A stretch of DNA of 64,000 bases from Edolisoma coerulescens. Lineage: Eukaryota; Chordata; Aves; Passeriformes; Campephagidae. The DNA is taken from contig VWZW01002455.1 in NCBI GenBank assembly GCA_013397115.1, positions 293,790 through 357,789 on the forward strand, written 5' to 3'. This document shows, in pieces, positions 24,824 through 38,100 of this stretch. Below the pieces are notes generated by a model that was not told the DNA's origin, did no database searches, and saw nothing but the letters and a program-made list of their open reading frames with translations. A program made the translations under genes and the position numbers. The first letter of the stretch is position 1. Every line of letters begins with the position of its first letter.

Positions 24824-27800
24824 CTGAAATATAAGGAGAAAAACACTGCTAGTTTTTAATATATCTCAGAATTTTTTTGCTAAATAGTAATGCCAAAATA
24901 CTGTGGAGCTCTAGACTTACCATGACAAGATCCAAAGCTCGGACAGGGACTTGTAAAGAATGAATTACACTGTATTTGCCCCTTTCCTAGCCCCCTATAA
25001 AAATCTTTATTGCTACTGAAGTCTCTGCTGTAAATTAAGGTTATCTTTGCAAACCCCCGAGCATGATAAATGCAAGCAACCTCTTTTAAGTCTGGAGAAT
25101 ATTTCCTCTGAGAACAGCCAGGTAAATGGAACCACAAGGCCAAACTCACTTTGCAGGACACAGAAGCAGGGAGTAGTTTGCCTTTCCTTCTCATGCATTA
25201 GAAATCCCTTTCTTGAAGAACAAGGTACACAAGGGTGTACCTGTAAACGGGAGACAAAATCTCTGTCGTATGGAATCCAGCCTTTCACTGCCCAGAGTAC
25301 AGAAGAGTGTACAATTCTCACAAACCTCAAGAGCAGCATTTAGAGTTCCCTTTCACTGACCTCAGTGACTCCAAAAGGCACATGTAGGGGGAAAGAGGCC
25401 CCTTGTTCAACCTTGTATTAAAATGTAATGGTAACAGTTAAATGATCCCTGTGATTAGAATATATGTGCGCTAAGGGGAATAAACTGCCAGTGGGAAAGA
25501 TGATATACACATTATACGTCTTGGTCATTTTCATACAAAATAAGAGAAGAAAGTGTGAATCCGTGTGTAGAAGATGGAATGCTACCAGAGAGGGACAGAA
25601 GTCCTGATGTGAGGTGACAACCATCAGTACTGGCAGCCACTGGAGGGAAGCCTAAACGGGCAGAGGACATAAGTCTGCAGTGACATATGTGTTGCGGACA
25701 ATGTTTCTATCACTTTGCTTTAACTATGTCACTTGCAAAGAGAAGATCTGCAGTGCAGTCAAACAAGCTTTCATATTGGAAGAAGCCTCCCAGATCTGGC
25801 TCAGTGAGCAGGTGACCCTAAAGTGTGCAGCCTGACAGAACCAGTCTTCGTCTTCCTGGCATTTGGTGTGGGAAGTGATCGAGCCTAACATCTCCAAACA
25901 CTTCCCAAAATGCCTGACTGTAACACTAAACTCTTCAACTTTATGCAGTGGAATTTATTCACCAGATGTGGCACTGATTCAGTCTGGTGGCTGGTGATGT
26001 GGCAGCAATTCAGAGAAACAATAATCTGTAAATTAAGTCTAATCATTAAAGATAGGACTGAAACCTCAATTCCTAGTTTAAAACCAGTTCCTCTCTGGTT
26101 TAGCAGGGGTAGACAAGATCAGGAATTCAAGGCTTTCCTTTCTGCAGGTACCCAGGTTCAACTCTACACCTTCTGTTATTCACAAGGATGGGCAGAGTAT
26201 TTCTCTCAAACTCCTCCCGCAAGCTGGCTGCATGTGCAGAGCCAAGCCTGTTGCATCTTCCTTGTTTTTGCTTCCCTCTCCCTTCAGGAATTCTGAGATA
26301 CAGTCATGTGCACCATCATTAATGCCCACCTATGCCTCAGAGCTCCTTTCTAGCTCTCAATAAGCTGAAAGATTCCAACGTACTGAATTTGCACTGATTG
26401 GCTCTGAACCCAAAAAAAGGCCAAGGAGTTAGGATCCTTTGACTGCTCCCTAAAAACTTCCTGTGCTAATTCAAATGGAGCCTGCAAGTGTTCTGTCACG
26501 TGGCTGAAAGTGATGTGATGACGCAGTAGCCCCTGCCTGCATTGCTTTGCCAGAAGCTGTGCCAGAAGAGGATTAACAAGCAAGAGGAAAACATCTGTCA
26601 GGGATGATTTCATCCTTCAGGAGCAGTCTTCAGGGGTGTTTTTTGATCCAAGGAATATCTGTGCAAGCTAATGAATTCTGAGGTGATCAGTAAAGCTCTG
26701 CTTGCAGCAGAATTTGCAGGTAAGAATCACTTGAAAATCAAGGCAGCAGACAGATCTCGACTGCACATGCTCCTGCACCAAATCCAGTTACCACCCTTGC
26801 GCACACCCTCAAGTTGTACTGCCTTCAAACTGCTGCATCAGTGAAGTGACAGCAGTGCCTGCTGTGAGCATAGCATAATATTAACATATCAGGAGAGTTA
26901 TTTCCACATGAGCTAATCAATAAATTAAAACCAATTTTTTATGAAGTTGCTGCAGCTGTTAGTCACTGGAGCACTCGTAAAATCTGGGCCTGGCACAGGA
27001 CTAAATGTGGCCTTTCTGGAGGGGACTACAGTAGCTGAAGATTACTGAAATCTCTGGTGCTTAGAACCAGCTGTAGGAGAAATCTGCAAATAATACTGGG
27101 AGCAATAATCCAACTTATCTTAAAAAGCACTTTCCCCTTTTGCTCAGAGGTGAGTGACTGCCTGAATACCTTCTATTTTCCTCTAGACATTTCTGAAGAA
27201 AGAGTAAAGACAGGCTTCTCCTTACATAAGCTGCCAAACCACTTTTATAGTCTCTTCTGCCATCAGCCATCTCACACTATCTGGTGACTCAAGACACATA
27301 ATATCAGGAGGCAGATTATTAGAAGTCCCAACACCACCTTGCTTTTCCTGGCTCTACCAGCAAGGAGGGAGAAAGGAGCAGGAAATAAAAACAAGTATCT
27401 TTCAATTGCAGGAAAGACAAATTATTTGGTATAGAGGGAGATGGAAGGAGGAGACAATATTGACTCTGGAAACTATGGACACAGGAAAACTCTGCTTTGT
27501 GATTCTGTTTCACCAGAAATAGGCATAAGCCTTTTATTACTGAAGGGAAGCTCTCTTATTGAAAACTGGGTATTGTTATAACAGGAATAAATGAGGTCTC
27601 ACAGTGGCCTCAAAAAGACCTCGCGGGCATTTCAAGAATGATGCAAGGATAAAGTGGTACTTCCCCAGAGGAGTGTGAAGAAACTTCAAATACAAATTCT
27701 GCTGCACAGGCTTTGTGGGCACTGCATCAGATTATGTGGCAGTCATAATTAAATTCATTTTGATGATATGGATAATGATAGAGTAATAATTTTCATCAAC

Positions 27801-29052
27801 ATCAACATTGACAAATAATTTAGGTGTAGGTTTATTTTCATGCAGAGCTTAGTTTTTGCACACTTCTATGTACACAAGATCTACTGTCACTAATCACTTA
27901 TCTACTTTTTGTTCAGCCACCTCTGAACTTACTCTAGATGTGGGATGGGGAGTTTTTGGAGAGTGGGGACTTCCAGATTTGAAGACAGCAAGAGGCTGCC
28001 AGCAGTCTTGTTCCCAGCTCCTTCTGACGCCAGCCAGTCAATGCCACGCATTGCTGGCCTGTAGAACTGACAGCCAAAGCGGGGCTGGAACCCTGCTCAC
28101 CTGGCACATCCAGGAAGCCTGGTGCAGGACACGGAGGAACCAGCCGGCGGAAACACGTGCCAGCTGAGCAGCACTGCCGGGTGTAACACACCTCCGGTGG
28201 CTGCCCTGCTCCCACAGGGCTCCAGGGCAAAGCCGCTGCTGATTCAGGAGTTCCAGGACCAAACACAAGTGCAGTAAAGCACCATCCAGTGGCAAACAAA
28301 CTGCGCTCTGTCCCACTCATCAGTGGGTTTCGCTAGTGCACGTGTACGAAGAGGGGTTTGGTTTCACGTGCACACGTGTACAAGGGGAGTTTTTAAGCCG
28401 AAGTACTACAAGAAAGTGTTTTGCGTATTTATGTCATTAACGAACAACATGCACCCCTGTGACCACAGGCCCTAGAGAAGCCTGTACCTCACAGTTCTCT
28501 ATGTCCCTTAACTCTTTCCAGAGCAAAATCATTCAGGAACCTCCTCACTCAAGGGTCTCACAATACACAGACCTCCCACAAGAACCCACAAGAGCACAAA
28601 GCAACATTCCTGCCCTCTTCTCATAAGCCTTACCAATTTTCTACTAGTAGAAAACAGCAGATGCAAATTGGCTAACTGAATACTCTCAAACAGAACAGAC
28701 AATGACTGTGGATTCCCTGCCTTTCCTCTCAAAGACATTGAAATGGCCCCTCCATACTCTACTCAGTGTTTCACAAATCCTGCCAAAAGTTAGTATCTAT
28801 GACAACACTACACTGTTGTCAAATTTTACTAAAATTAGCCGGTGAGATGAAAAATTACTGGAAGATGACAGCTATAAGAATGGGCAAACAGACTGACAGA
28901 TAAACTGTAAACATGAGCTCTTTTCCGTAGGGAACCAGCTTAATAACAAGCATCAATATGACAGAGGATATTTGATATTCATATCCCTGAACCTAGCCTT
29001 TCATTGCATATCACTTTCCCTACCAAGAAAACAAGGAAGACAGAAGAAATAC
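24824..29052 (-). other. PREX1 intron 2
   Basis: A 4229-bp intron. Its part near exon 2 contains a GC- and CpG-enriched block (about 28070-28320) followed by a cluster of CACGTG E-boxes ending at 28378. No repeats or exons are recognised elsewhere in it. Confidence 0.92.
28154..28378. promoter_or_regulatory. Cluster of four CACGTG E-boxes
   Basis: Canonical palindromic E-boxes occur at 28154-28159, 28339-28344, 28365-28370 and 28373-28378. The last three lie within 40 bp, and two of them sit in a near-direct repeat, CACGTGTACGA and CACGTGTACAA, 34 bp apart. CACGTG is bound by bHLH-zip factors (MYC/MAX, USF, MITF/TFE) and by CLOCK/BMAL1. The cluster sits in a GC-richer block about 0.7 kb downstream, in transcription, of exon 2. 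A regulatory role is inference. Confidence 0.4.
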
Positions 29053-29124
29053 CTTAACATTCTCCTCTGTTATGTACTTCTCGGCTTTGTCCACTGCATT
29101 CTGTCGGATCCGGTGAAGAAATGC
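29053..29124 (-). CDS. PREX1: PREX1 coding exon 2 (DH domain, early helix)
   Basis: A 72-bp exon encodes 24 residues beginning AFLHRIRQNAVDKAEKYITE, which match the P-Rex1 DH domain just after the first conserved region (about human residues 74-97). The AFLHRIRQN and TEENVK ends are conserved, while the middle (AVDKAEKYI) differs from the human VADSVEKGL that I recall, as expected for a surface helix. The acceptor has a T-rich tract ending in CTCTGCAG. The donor is AAG followed by GTATTT, the weakest donor of the eight. Both borders fall between codons. The catalytic glutamate of the DH domain (human E56) would be in exon 1, which is not present in the window. Confidence 0.96.
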
Positions 29125-32100
29125 CTGCAGAGATGAAAAAAGATTTACATTCAAATAGTTTGACAACAGTTTGATTTCACTCTTTTATTTCCTTTAGGTT
29201 CCCATCAACATCGTGTGGCTGATTACCTCTAAGACTGAAAGAACGTAAACATTTATGAACTCCCCACCACAGTCGTCCGGGCTGCATGCAGGCACTACCA
29301 AAGACATTCCCTACAATGCTGTTGGGCTTTGCCTGACAATAAATGTCTTCCCTTTGCTGAAGCTTTTAGCTTTAATTATCTGTTAGTACCAGTAGACTAC
29401 AGCAGGGTCCATTCACTTCTTTGAAGGTTTCCTGTCCCTAGGATGCAGCTGTTCCGACCCCGGAGCAGCATGCTCGCCCCACAGCGAGATGCACGTCAGC
29501 AAGGGACTGTGAAGAACAACAAAGGGACAGTCACGCTGCTGGAGCCGAGGCACGCCAGAGCCATGAGCTGGGGCTAGGGACGAGTTCAACAGCCTCAATA
29601 TGTGGGAAAGGGAAACAGAAATCAGCAGACAGTGCCTGTGATACATTATCCTGTTCACTTTATTTTAGTTGGTTAAAAACAGACGAAGCAATGCTGGAAC
29701 TTTTCACTTAGGTCAGGTTTCCCCTTCTCTCAGCTCTGCACAACTCTGGCTTTAACAGTCAAATCAATAAAAAGCTCCAGGCCAAATACAAATGGATAGT
29801 GATGTGAATATCAGCCTGAAAAGCATAACTCTGGCTACTGGAAGTTGGGAGCACTTGCATTTGCACTGAACACACCCACAACCTATTTGATTCAGTGGGA
29901 AGGGTTTAGAAAAGAACACTGCATGGGATTTCTACCTCAAGACTCCACTGGTTTAGCAACTATTGGCTAAAGGGCACTTCTGAACTGAGAGCAGAGAATT
30001 TTCCTATCCACAGGCATCAGCAGAGTTGGAAACACCTGCAGGAAAGGCTGAAGAGAAGCCAGGGAGGACAGAATCTGCTGCAATAAACTACATAACCTGT
30101 GCAAAGAAGGGAAGAGGGCTTTCCTCTCTGGTCTTGTCAGGGGTTTCTAACTTGCCTTCCACACAAAGGAGTGAGCCCAGGGGGGTGCAGTGAACAAGGA
30201 TGAAAGAACTTCTCTTACCCACCTGAGAGAGTGAGGGGAAGTGGGTCATGTCTTTGTATTTAGGGCACAAAGCGGCTTTGTTACAGCCTGATAATAAAAA
30301 GCCTTTAAAAGCTGAACTATTCCTGAGCAAGGTCCATGGTGCATACTCAGCTTTTGCTTCTTCCCTTTTGCCTTCTGGGATCAGCAGCAGCTTACAACCT
30401 GTTAAGAAGCAATGTCACTGAACGAACCTCACGGCTTATGGAATGCCTTCATCTCTGGTGTTTTGCTTGGAAGACAGTGAACATGCTCCTCTGCCCGACT
30501 TTCAGCTCTAAAAGGGGCACATCTCTGTTCCATCTTAGACATGGCTCTCTGTCACTCATCAGCCATTCACATTTTACAGGGCAGGCACCAGTAAAAAAAC
30601 ATTAATTAATGAGGCACAGAGACCCTACATTTGCTTTTAGCCCTGGACTTTCAACCTGCTTTTGAACAAATTTCAAGGACTATAACCACACTGCTCCTCT
30701 AGTATTGCTAAATAGGAAGATGATCTTGGCTAGATTCCAGCTAGATACGGAGAACTTGCAGGAGTTCGTGGACTAAGAAGTCTGAAGAATAGATTCCTGC
30801 ATCAGAGGAACAGGACACACGTGCCAGTGGCAGAAGAGTTATTTTGTAAGAACCAGCCAGTCCACCCTGCCAATAACCTGGCCAGGAACTCTAGTGCTCA
30901 GCAGCAGTCAGGGAACTGTCCAAGATGAAGTGTTCGGCATGATGACTGATGACAGGAGGAATAGCTGCTGCACTCCCACTTCAGTGTTGGGTGTGATAGC
31001 TGTGCATTAGTAACCAGGCATCCCAGTTGTACAAGGTGGCACAGCATACTAAAGTCACTTGTTCTCAAACGGTAAGTCAGGCAGTGATTTTCCTTGCTTT
31101 AATCACAAACATGTTTGGAGACAACAAACCCAACTGAAATGATCAATTAATCTACACAATTAGCAGCTCCACTGGTGAGTAAGTTACCTGCACATCAGTC
31201 CCAGTATGATGGGTCTAATAATAGAGAGCTGTATATAGAAGTACAAATCACATTAGCTGTTACTAATAAAAATCTACTCACTCAATAAAAATCTATGTGT
31301 TAATTTAAAAAACAGCTTTTCTGTGATGCTTGCCTGAAAAGATCACTTGATGTGAGCACAAGAAAGGGAGAAAAAGAGAGAGGAAAATCAAATGAAAAAC
31401 AAAAAAGGCATAGAAGCAGAGAGAGGAGGAAGGATGAAAGGCCTAGGAGGGAAAGAGACAGTCAGCTTTGTAGACAGTCTTTTAAATTTCCTGCAGCCTC
31501 TGATCTGCCTTGATGTGCATGGACAGCAGTCTCTCCAGTAACAATAAAACAAGACAGTTACAAGAGGTTTTGGTCCTACAAATTTAGTAGTCTACTTTCC
31601 AAAATGCAATTCTTGCCCCCCACCCAAATCATCAAAACTTAGTGGATGCAGGACACGTTTGTTCCCCATTTTTCAATACCTACTGAGGTGCAAGAAGAAT
31701 CTTTTGCAACATAGTCATTCAAATAAAAAGTATGAAAACCACAAGCTATTAAACAGCAGCTCACAGAGATAATGCTGCATGCCCCGTTCACACGGCAACA
31801 CCACTTTCTTCCAAACCCCTTCGTGCTTGGAAAAAGCAACCCTTTTCCCAGAGACGTTATTCTGACATTCAGGTCAGCATTTCCCAAAATTCTCCACTGA
31901 TTTTTTGTGCTACTTGTTTTATTAGGGTCTAAGCTCATCTGTACCAGCACCAGCCCTCTAATCAGCTGGTGACACAGACTCCAAGATCTATTACACAAGT
32001 AGTGTGCAACTCTTTTGAGGGAAGGGAGTGCTACGATCTTCCATTAGACCTACTGATTTAGCCAGAAAATCAGAGTTATTCAGACCAGGACATGACAAAA

Positions 32101-35100
32101 GTGATGCCAGAAGAGAGAAGGAGGTGGTGGATGAATATTAGAAAACTTGCCATGCCTGTATCTTATTTATATTCCAAAATACTTTGTTTTTAAAGAGGAA
32201 GTAGTTGAAAGGGCAAAGGCTTGTCTGGCCACCTACAAAGTTACTGAGACAAGTTCTCTCTGGCTGCTCCAACCTCTTCACACCCTACACAAATCATATA
32301 GAAATTCAAGGGGTCTGGTCCTTGGCATTTTTCATAAGGAGCTTTCAGGGACCCCACAGTATAACCCTTTTCATCTGCAACACCTTCAATCTTTGTAGAA
32401 ACTAGCCTCCAAGTATATGTGGAAGCATGGGAGTCAGCTTTTTTAGGAGATCTTGAAATTACAACCCGGGGACTCTGAAAATCATTCCTAGGACATTGCA
32501 AGATTATTACAATCACCCCTCCAATGCAATCAAGAGCAGAGATCTCTACTGTGGCACGCTCTTGGTTTCCTCCTCTTTGAAACTATCAGGGATTACTGAA
32601 ACAACAACCAACTGCAGATCACCAAGATACTGCTGAAGAGCTGAAACTGATGAACAAAAGTAGGCAACAAAAGTAGGCTCTGCTTCTTTCTATCTTCTTG
32701 TTGTACCCTGGTCAGGACTTATAAGGATAATGATTTCACAAAAAGCAGAGATAAGAAGACTGCTGACAACACGACATCTTTCCTCCTTATCCCTCCAGAC
32801 ACTGCATTGCTCCCCTGCCACTCCTAGTGCTCCCCTGTGCTCACACTGGGCCAGGTCTGAGCAACCCAAGCTGTTTGCTTGGGCAGCAGAGGAGGAAAGA
32901 AGGACTGGAAGAGCCCATGGATCAAGAACAAGAACAGGTCATGGCACAAGGCAGGGAAAAAATGGGAAACCAGGCTGATCAATCTTCATCCTCCTGATAA
33001 AGGCTGTAAAGGTCCCATTTAAAAATCTTCCATTTTAATGTGCTCAGCATTAGGAAAACAGTCCACAGAGCACTTGTTTTGGTTTAAAATTCTGCTGTGG
33101 TAACGTAACGTTTTTGTGCACTGGACTTGTTGCCCTAGAGGTCTGCTATTTCCAAACTCAGCAGGCCACAGCTGATGCACCTCATGTCACGCGTAAGCAC
33201 AGCTTACAGTTTGTCTTACAGTAGAAAGCCTTGCAGGATTCAAGCAGATCTATGACAAATTAGAATGAGCAGAATGAAATGCTTCCTTTCTGCTTCACAT
33301 CATGTTGGACAAGTTCCTTCCAATAAATACTAATAGAAACATATTACAAATCTAAAATGAAATTTAGGTATAGAAGTTCATTTCATTAAATAAGTACTTT
33401 TTAATGGCCCCTTTTATATGAATGTGTTTTATTCTTCTATTCACAATCCACTGTTTCCATGAAACCTCATTGTTTTGAGTGTCTTTGCAGCACCTCTAAA
33501 CCATAAAAGCACAGAGCATATTTTAAAGAAAGAATCTGCTAATTGTGAGTTGTTGTCACATGAAACAGATGCATTCATGAAACACATGAAGCAACCGGGA
33601 TTTATCTAAATGCTTTCCAAACGGGCCTTGTTGAACTCAACTTGTAGCTTTAACTTAATTTCCATCTTCTATGTAGCACAAGTAACACAATGCAAACACT
33701 AGGGATGAGGCAGTGACAGCTTGCTCATGCCCCTTCTCAAAATTCATGTTTAAGGCAGATACTTCCTCAAACATTCAGAAATAGCAAGAGACTTCTTACT
33801 AAATAGCAAGGCAGGCAAAGCATGCCTGTCCCTGAGGGAAACGAAAAGGAGAACAGAAACAGACAGCGGTGAGGCAACTGGTCCCTGTGTTGCTGGAGAA
33901 GCAACAACTTAGAGCACAATCCTGTAAAACCTGTTTCCTGAACAGCTGACTGGAACGTCACAATGCACTTAGGAGACAAGTGAGACAATTTTGTTAAACT
34001 CATCGGTGATGGGAATGATTCAGAACAAGGGTCCAGGTATCTAAATGATATTAATAAATTGCTTTACACTTGTGCCATCAATTGTTTAAAGCTTCTTGCA
34101 AGTGCACATACCTTGTATCCAAGAAAATGCGCTCACAGCAACAATTTAAGAGGTGACACGAACAATAAATTCCAACATCTGACCATCACTAGCATCTTGA
34201 CCTTGCAACTACAGCACAGGGGCCATACATACGAACAAGAACTTGCAAGTGTAATTTTAATTCCTCTTTTTCTCATCACTTGAATTAGTGTTGCCACTAA
34301 ATGTGGCTGTTAGACGTCTTTGCCTCCACACCAAAAAACCCAAAAAGCAGCAAAGCAGCTCAAAGGTCCGGTGGGAACACAGCTTTACTGAAATAGTCTG
34401 ACAAATTAAAATGAGTGTTTGCTGAAGTTCATGTTTTAAGAGCAGGTGCATCCTTGCTCATGTTATTCAATTGTTAGCTTTGAACCTTGTCATCCTAATC
34501 ATGTTCTTTTGCTTTCTATCAGATATGCAGTTCATAAGCCAAAGCTCTACACAAATGACAGGAAACAAATACCCTGCATCCCATCCCACATGGCAACTGC
34601 AGTTCTCACCTGCGCTGAAGTCTGAAAGACAATGCAATAAATTATCTCAAAGTAACATAACAATGACTGCACAGAGCTATTTAGATCTTTCAGCATTTCC
34701 CTTAAAGCATGTTGTAACTACCTGACCTCAGGACTTCCAGTGACTGACTGCTCACAGCTTTGGGCCACCACCCAGCTGGGAATCGAGACCCTGCTTCAGT
34801 TCTGCTGCTCCTGGCATGGCCTGCAGTGCTGTGCACTGTTAGCCAAGATCTACTGATGTCCATCCTAGAGACAGCTGGATTTTAAAGGCAGACGAAGTAA
34901 TTCTTGAGTAAATACAGATGACCGGTTTTCCAACATCTCTTGCTGTCCTGGGCAAATGCCAGTACACAATGTAGAATACTGGGCCTGGCTCAGGTTCTTC
35001 AGTTGTGAAATTTAAGTTAGAATACTGGAAATCAGAAGCAACTCCTTTGACATTACTAGCATTACACATGTAAAACAGAGCAATACTGAAGCAATTGTAC

Positions 35101-38100
35101 TACTTTAAAAGAGCCTATTACTGTACCTCTTACTGGCAATCCAGTATTCCCTCATTGCTCAATTACTGGCTGCTATATTAATATTTCCATAAAAACACAT
35201 TTTAAATTATCAGTGTCTGGAGAACGAAGGAAGAACCTAAGCATCAGATGAGTGTGTTATACTAAAGTTCCTGTGTAAAGGATTTTACCTATGAAGAATG
35301 TTTTCTCTGTAGTCTCTTAAAACAATAGAGCCACAGCTGTGAGAGAGAGCACCTCTGCAAAAAGACTGTAGCTGTAGCTGAGATCCACAGGCAAATTAAT
35401 TCATCAGCCAACAGCTGAACAGAGACTTGCCTGATAGAGTTATTTAGTAAGAGGAAAGAGCACCAGAAATATCTTTTATTGCCCTAATTTCAGGCTTCCT
35501 GTGTATCAAACTGGCTTTAAAGCCTCAAAACTTATTGGTACATACTTATTTTTTTATCTATCCCCTGAAGAGGAACTAAACTATTAGCTAACCAAGACAA
35601 TAAAAAAAAAAAAAAAGAAAGTAAAAGTCACGCACATCACGGAGTATCAAATACATTCTCTGCAAACAGCTCAGGCAGTCTGAGCTGTAGCAGCTGCACC
35701 ACTGCTACTGCTAAGCAGAAGGTCAAACAGACTCAACTGTACAGTTTTTAAAATGACACCTCTTTTACAAAGGTTACAGGTCTTCCATAATCCTGAGCTA
35801 TGTTAGACATGAAGTGAGGTGAACTACTTATACAGATCACCTATGCTCTAGAATATTCATTTCACTACTTTTGAAAACAAGTATGAAGACCTGAGTCTTC
35901 AGGACTATGACTCCCATATCCCTGGGGACAGTGTCTTTCTCACTCACATGCCCCAACTCCACCTCCACCCCTCCACTTCCTTCTTTTAAGGAGTTTCTTT
36001 TCATTTCAGTTTTGCATTTAGAATAATAATTATTTCACACACACAAAAACACCGGTGTTACAGCAGGCACCATCTCTTCCCACAGCAGACTGCATGACCT
36101 TTTGCAAAAAAAGCAGATTCCACTTCAGGTGAAACTGTAAAGACCCGCAGAAAAGAAATGCAGCTTCAGTTGCAAAATTTAGATGTGTCACAAGGGAGAG
36201 ATCCTTTGGCCTGAATCATACTTTCAATGGGTATTTTTTGTAATTGTATAGATACATAAACAATAAATACATGTACACATATTACAAAACCACCACTTGT
36301 ACTGGCAATTTAATAAACATTAACTAAGCACTGATCATGGCCATTTGAAACTTCTTCCCCACTTCCTAGTCTGACATATGGTGAATGATGATAAATAGTA
36401 AACAAAATATAGTGGAGCATTCAGAAATTCTGCTATTTAAAATTATGTAAGTGCATGTATGAATAAAATGTTTGAATAAATAAACTTGATTATTTCTTTA
36501 AATACTAGGTAAGAGAAACAGCTACTGCTAATATGAAGTACATGCCTGAGATAATTCAAAAAATCTGATTTGTCCTTAGCCAATCCTGAATTTTAAGGTT
36601 CATGCAGTTATGACCACTCTTGGCTGATTTATCTTACATCTATCTTGACATTGAGTGGTACACTGTCTGTAACATCAAAGTTAATCAATCACAAAGTACT
36701 GGCATTACACAGCACTGGGATTTTCAGCTGTGCTTTAAGGACTCAGATATTCCAACTGCTTTCTTCTCACTTTGAATTTCTTGACAGAGGTCCAGCACGA
36801 AATGGTTTCTGTCAACAAATCTCTGGGGCTTCAATGAGGATTCACCTCATCTACTCGCACCCCCTTGAAAGCTGAAGCCTTCCCTGAGTTAGTGATCCAG
36901 GTTCCCACTGCAACAGAGCAATGGGCAGGCAACTTAAGAGATTGAGTCACTGTGCTTTAGGAGGATGTTTAAAAAGAGAGGCTGAATTACCATCTAGAAA
37001 AGTTTTCTCTTTCCATCAAGAGTAAGCCTGGGTGACAAATTTAGCTCAGACCACCCTCCTCTCCTGTACCACTCTCACAGCATTGGCAAATACAAATTCC
37101 AGGGCAATGAGTGCTACTGAATCGTCTCTAGAAGTGAACCAGGACTGTCTCGGTCACTCATGGATGCTTAGAGACACGGGGGCACTGCAAGTTGACACAT
37201 GCAAAATCCACAAGCACGGACATTCTCAGCACAGTGGTATTCTGGGACTAATCACAAGTGAACTGATCTAGCAGCACTTCCCAGAAAAAGTCTTTTACAA
37301 AGAAAGCTCTAAAAAGATCCCAGACCATTATCTGCATTTCCAGCCTACTGCTGTTTACACCGGAATTCTGCAACAAAAAAAAAAAGTCAAAACAAATTCA
37401 TGCTTTGACTGATGCAGGAAGGTGGAAGTGGAGGGAAGTCATAGAGAAATATGTTGCAGTGTTTCTCACTCCAAAGAGAGATCCCTTTCCTAAGGAGGAG
37501 TTGTTTTGATTTGAATTACAAAAAACCTTTTGTGAAGTGAAAGACAGGCCGGTGCTGCAGAGGGGCCATTGTCTCTTCTCTACCATTGCCGTGACCTCTG
37601 CTAGCCCCTCCTTCCCTCAGTCACTAATATTTGCATTCTCAGGCAGGTCAGAAGATCCCAATTCACTTCAGGGCCCCAAAAGCTACATTTCTCACCTCTG
37701 AAATCCTTCAGGGCTCATAGCTATTAATTTCTGCAGTCTCCTGTACCCTGACTTCTCTTGATTCCTCCTCATGCTCTCCCTCCTGTAAAATGCTATCTCT
37801 ACATCACTTCGAGTAATCTCATTATTGTAGACTTAAAAAAAAACCAACCCAAACTCCTCCTCCTCTTTGCTTAAGCATGTCCTTTTGTGAGTATCTATCC
37901 CTGGATGATTCCAGCCCATTCTAATATCAACAGAAAATGTATTTGTTTGGATTTTCAAAGGAACTTAAGAAAGCTACGTGCCTAATTCTCTCAAGCCTTT
38001 GGAATATTCTCCCTTTTACTGGCCTCTTCGTGTCATTTTCCCTGTTCTACAACCATGAGATTATTTTAATCATCTTGCTGTACCATGGCACTCTTCAAAA

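Larger units (their letters stand above)
1812..29124 (-). other. PREX1: PREX1 gene, partial: coding exons 2-9
   Basis: This span holds eight coding exons of P-Rex1, a cytoplasmic Rac guanine nucleotide exchange factor recruited to the plasma membrane by PIP3 and G-beta-gamma. The exons read 29124 down to 1812, and every junction has GT and AG in the intron. Exon phases are compatible: exons 2-6 begin and end between codons, exon 7 ends two bases into a codon, and exons 8 and 9 each end one base into a codon. The joined reading frame has no stop and covers most of the DH domain and nearly all of the PH domain. PREX1 rather than PREX2 is indicated by the PH-domain end DYHSNGYTVTNGWK and by HPEPQSQHELGN-like text in exon 3; PREX2 differs at these places as I recall it. 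The first coding exon and everything downstream of the PH domain are outside the window. Confidence 0.97.

Noticed and set aside
1812..29124. Assignment to PREX2 instead of PREX1
   Set aside because: Exon 3 (PEPQSQHELGN) and exon 9 (DYHSNGYTVTNGWK) match PREX1; PREX2 differs at these sites as recalled.
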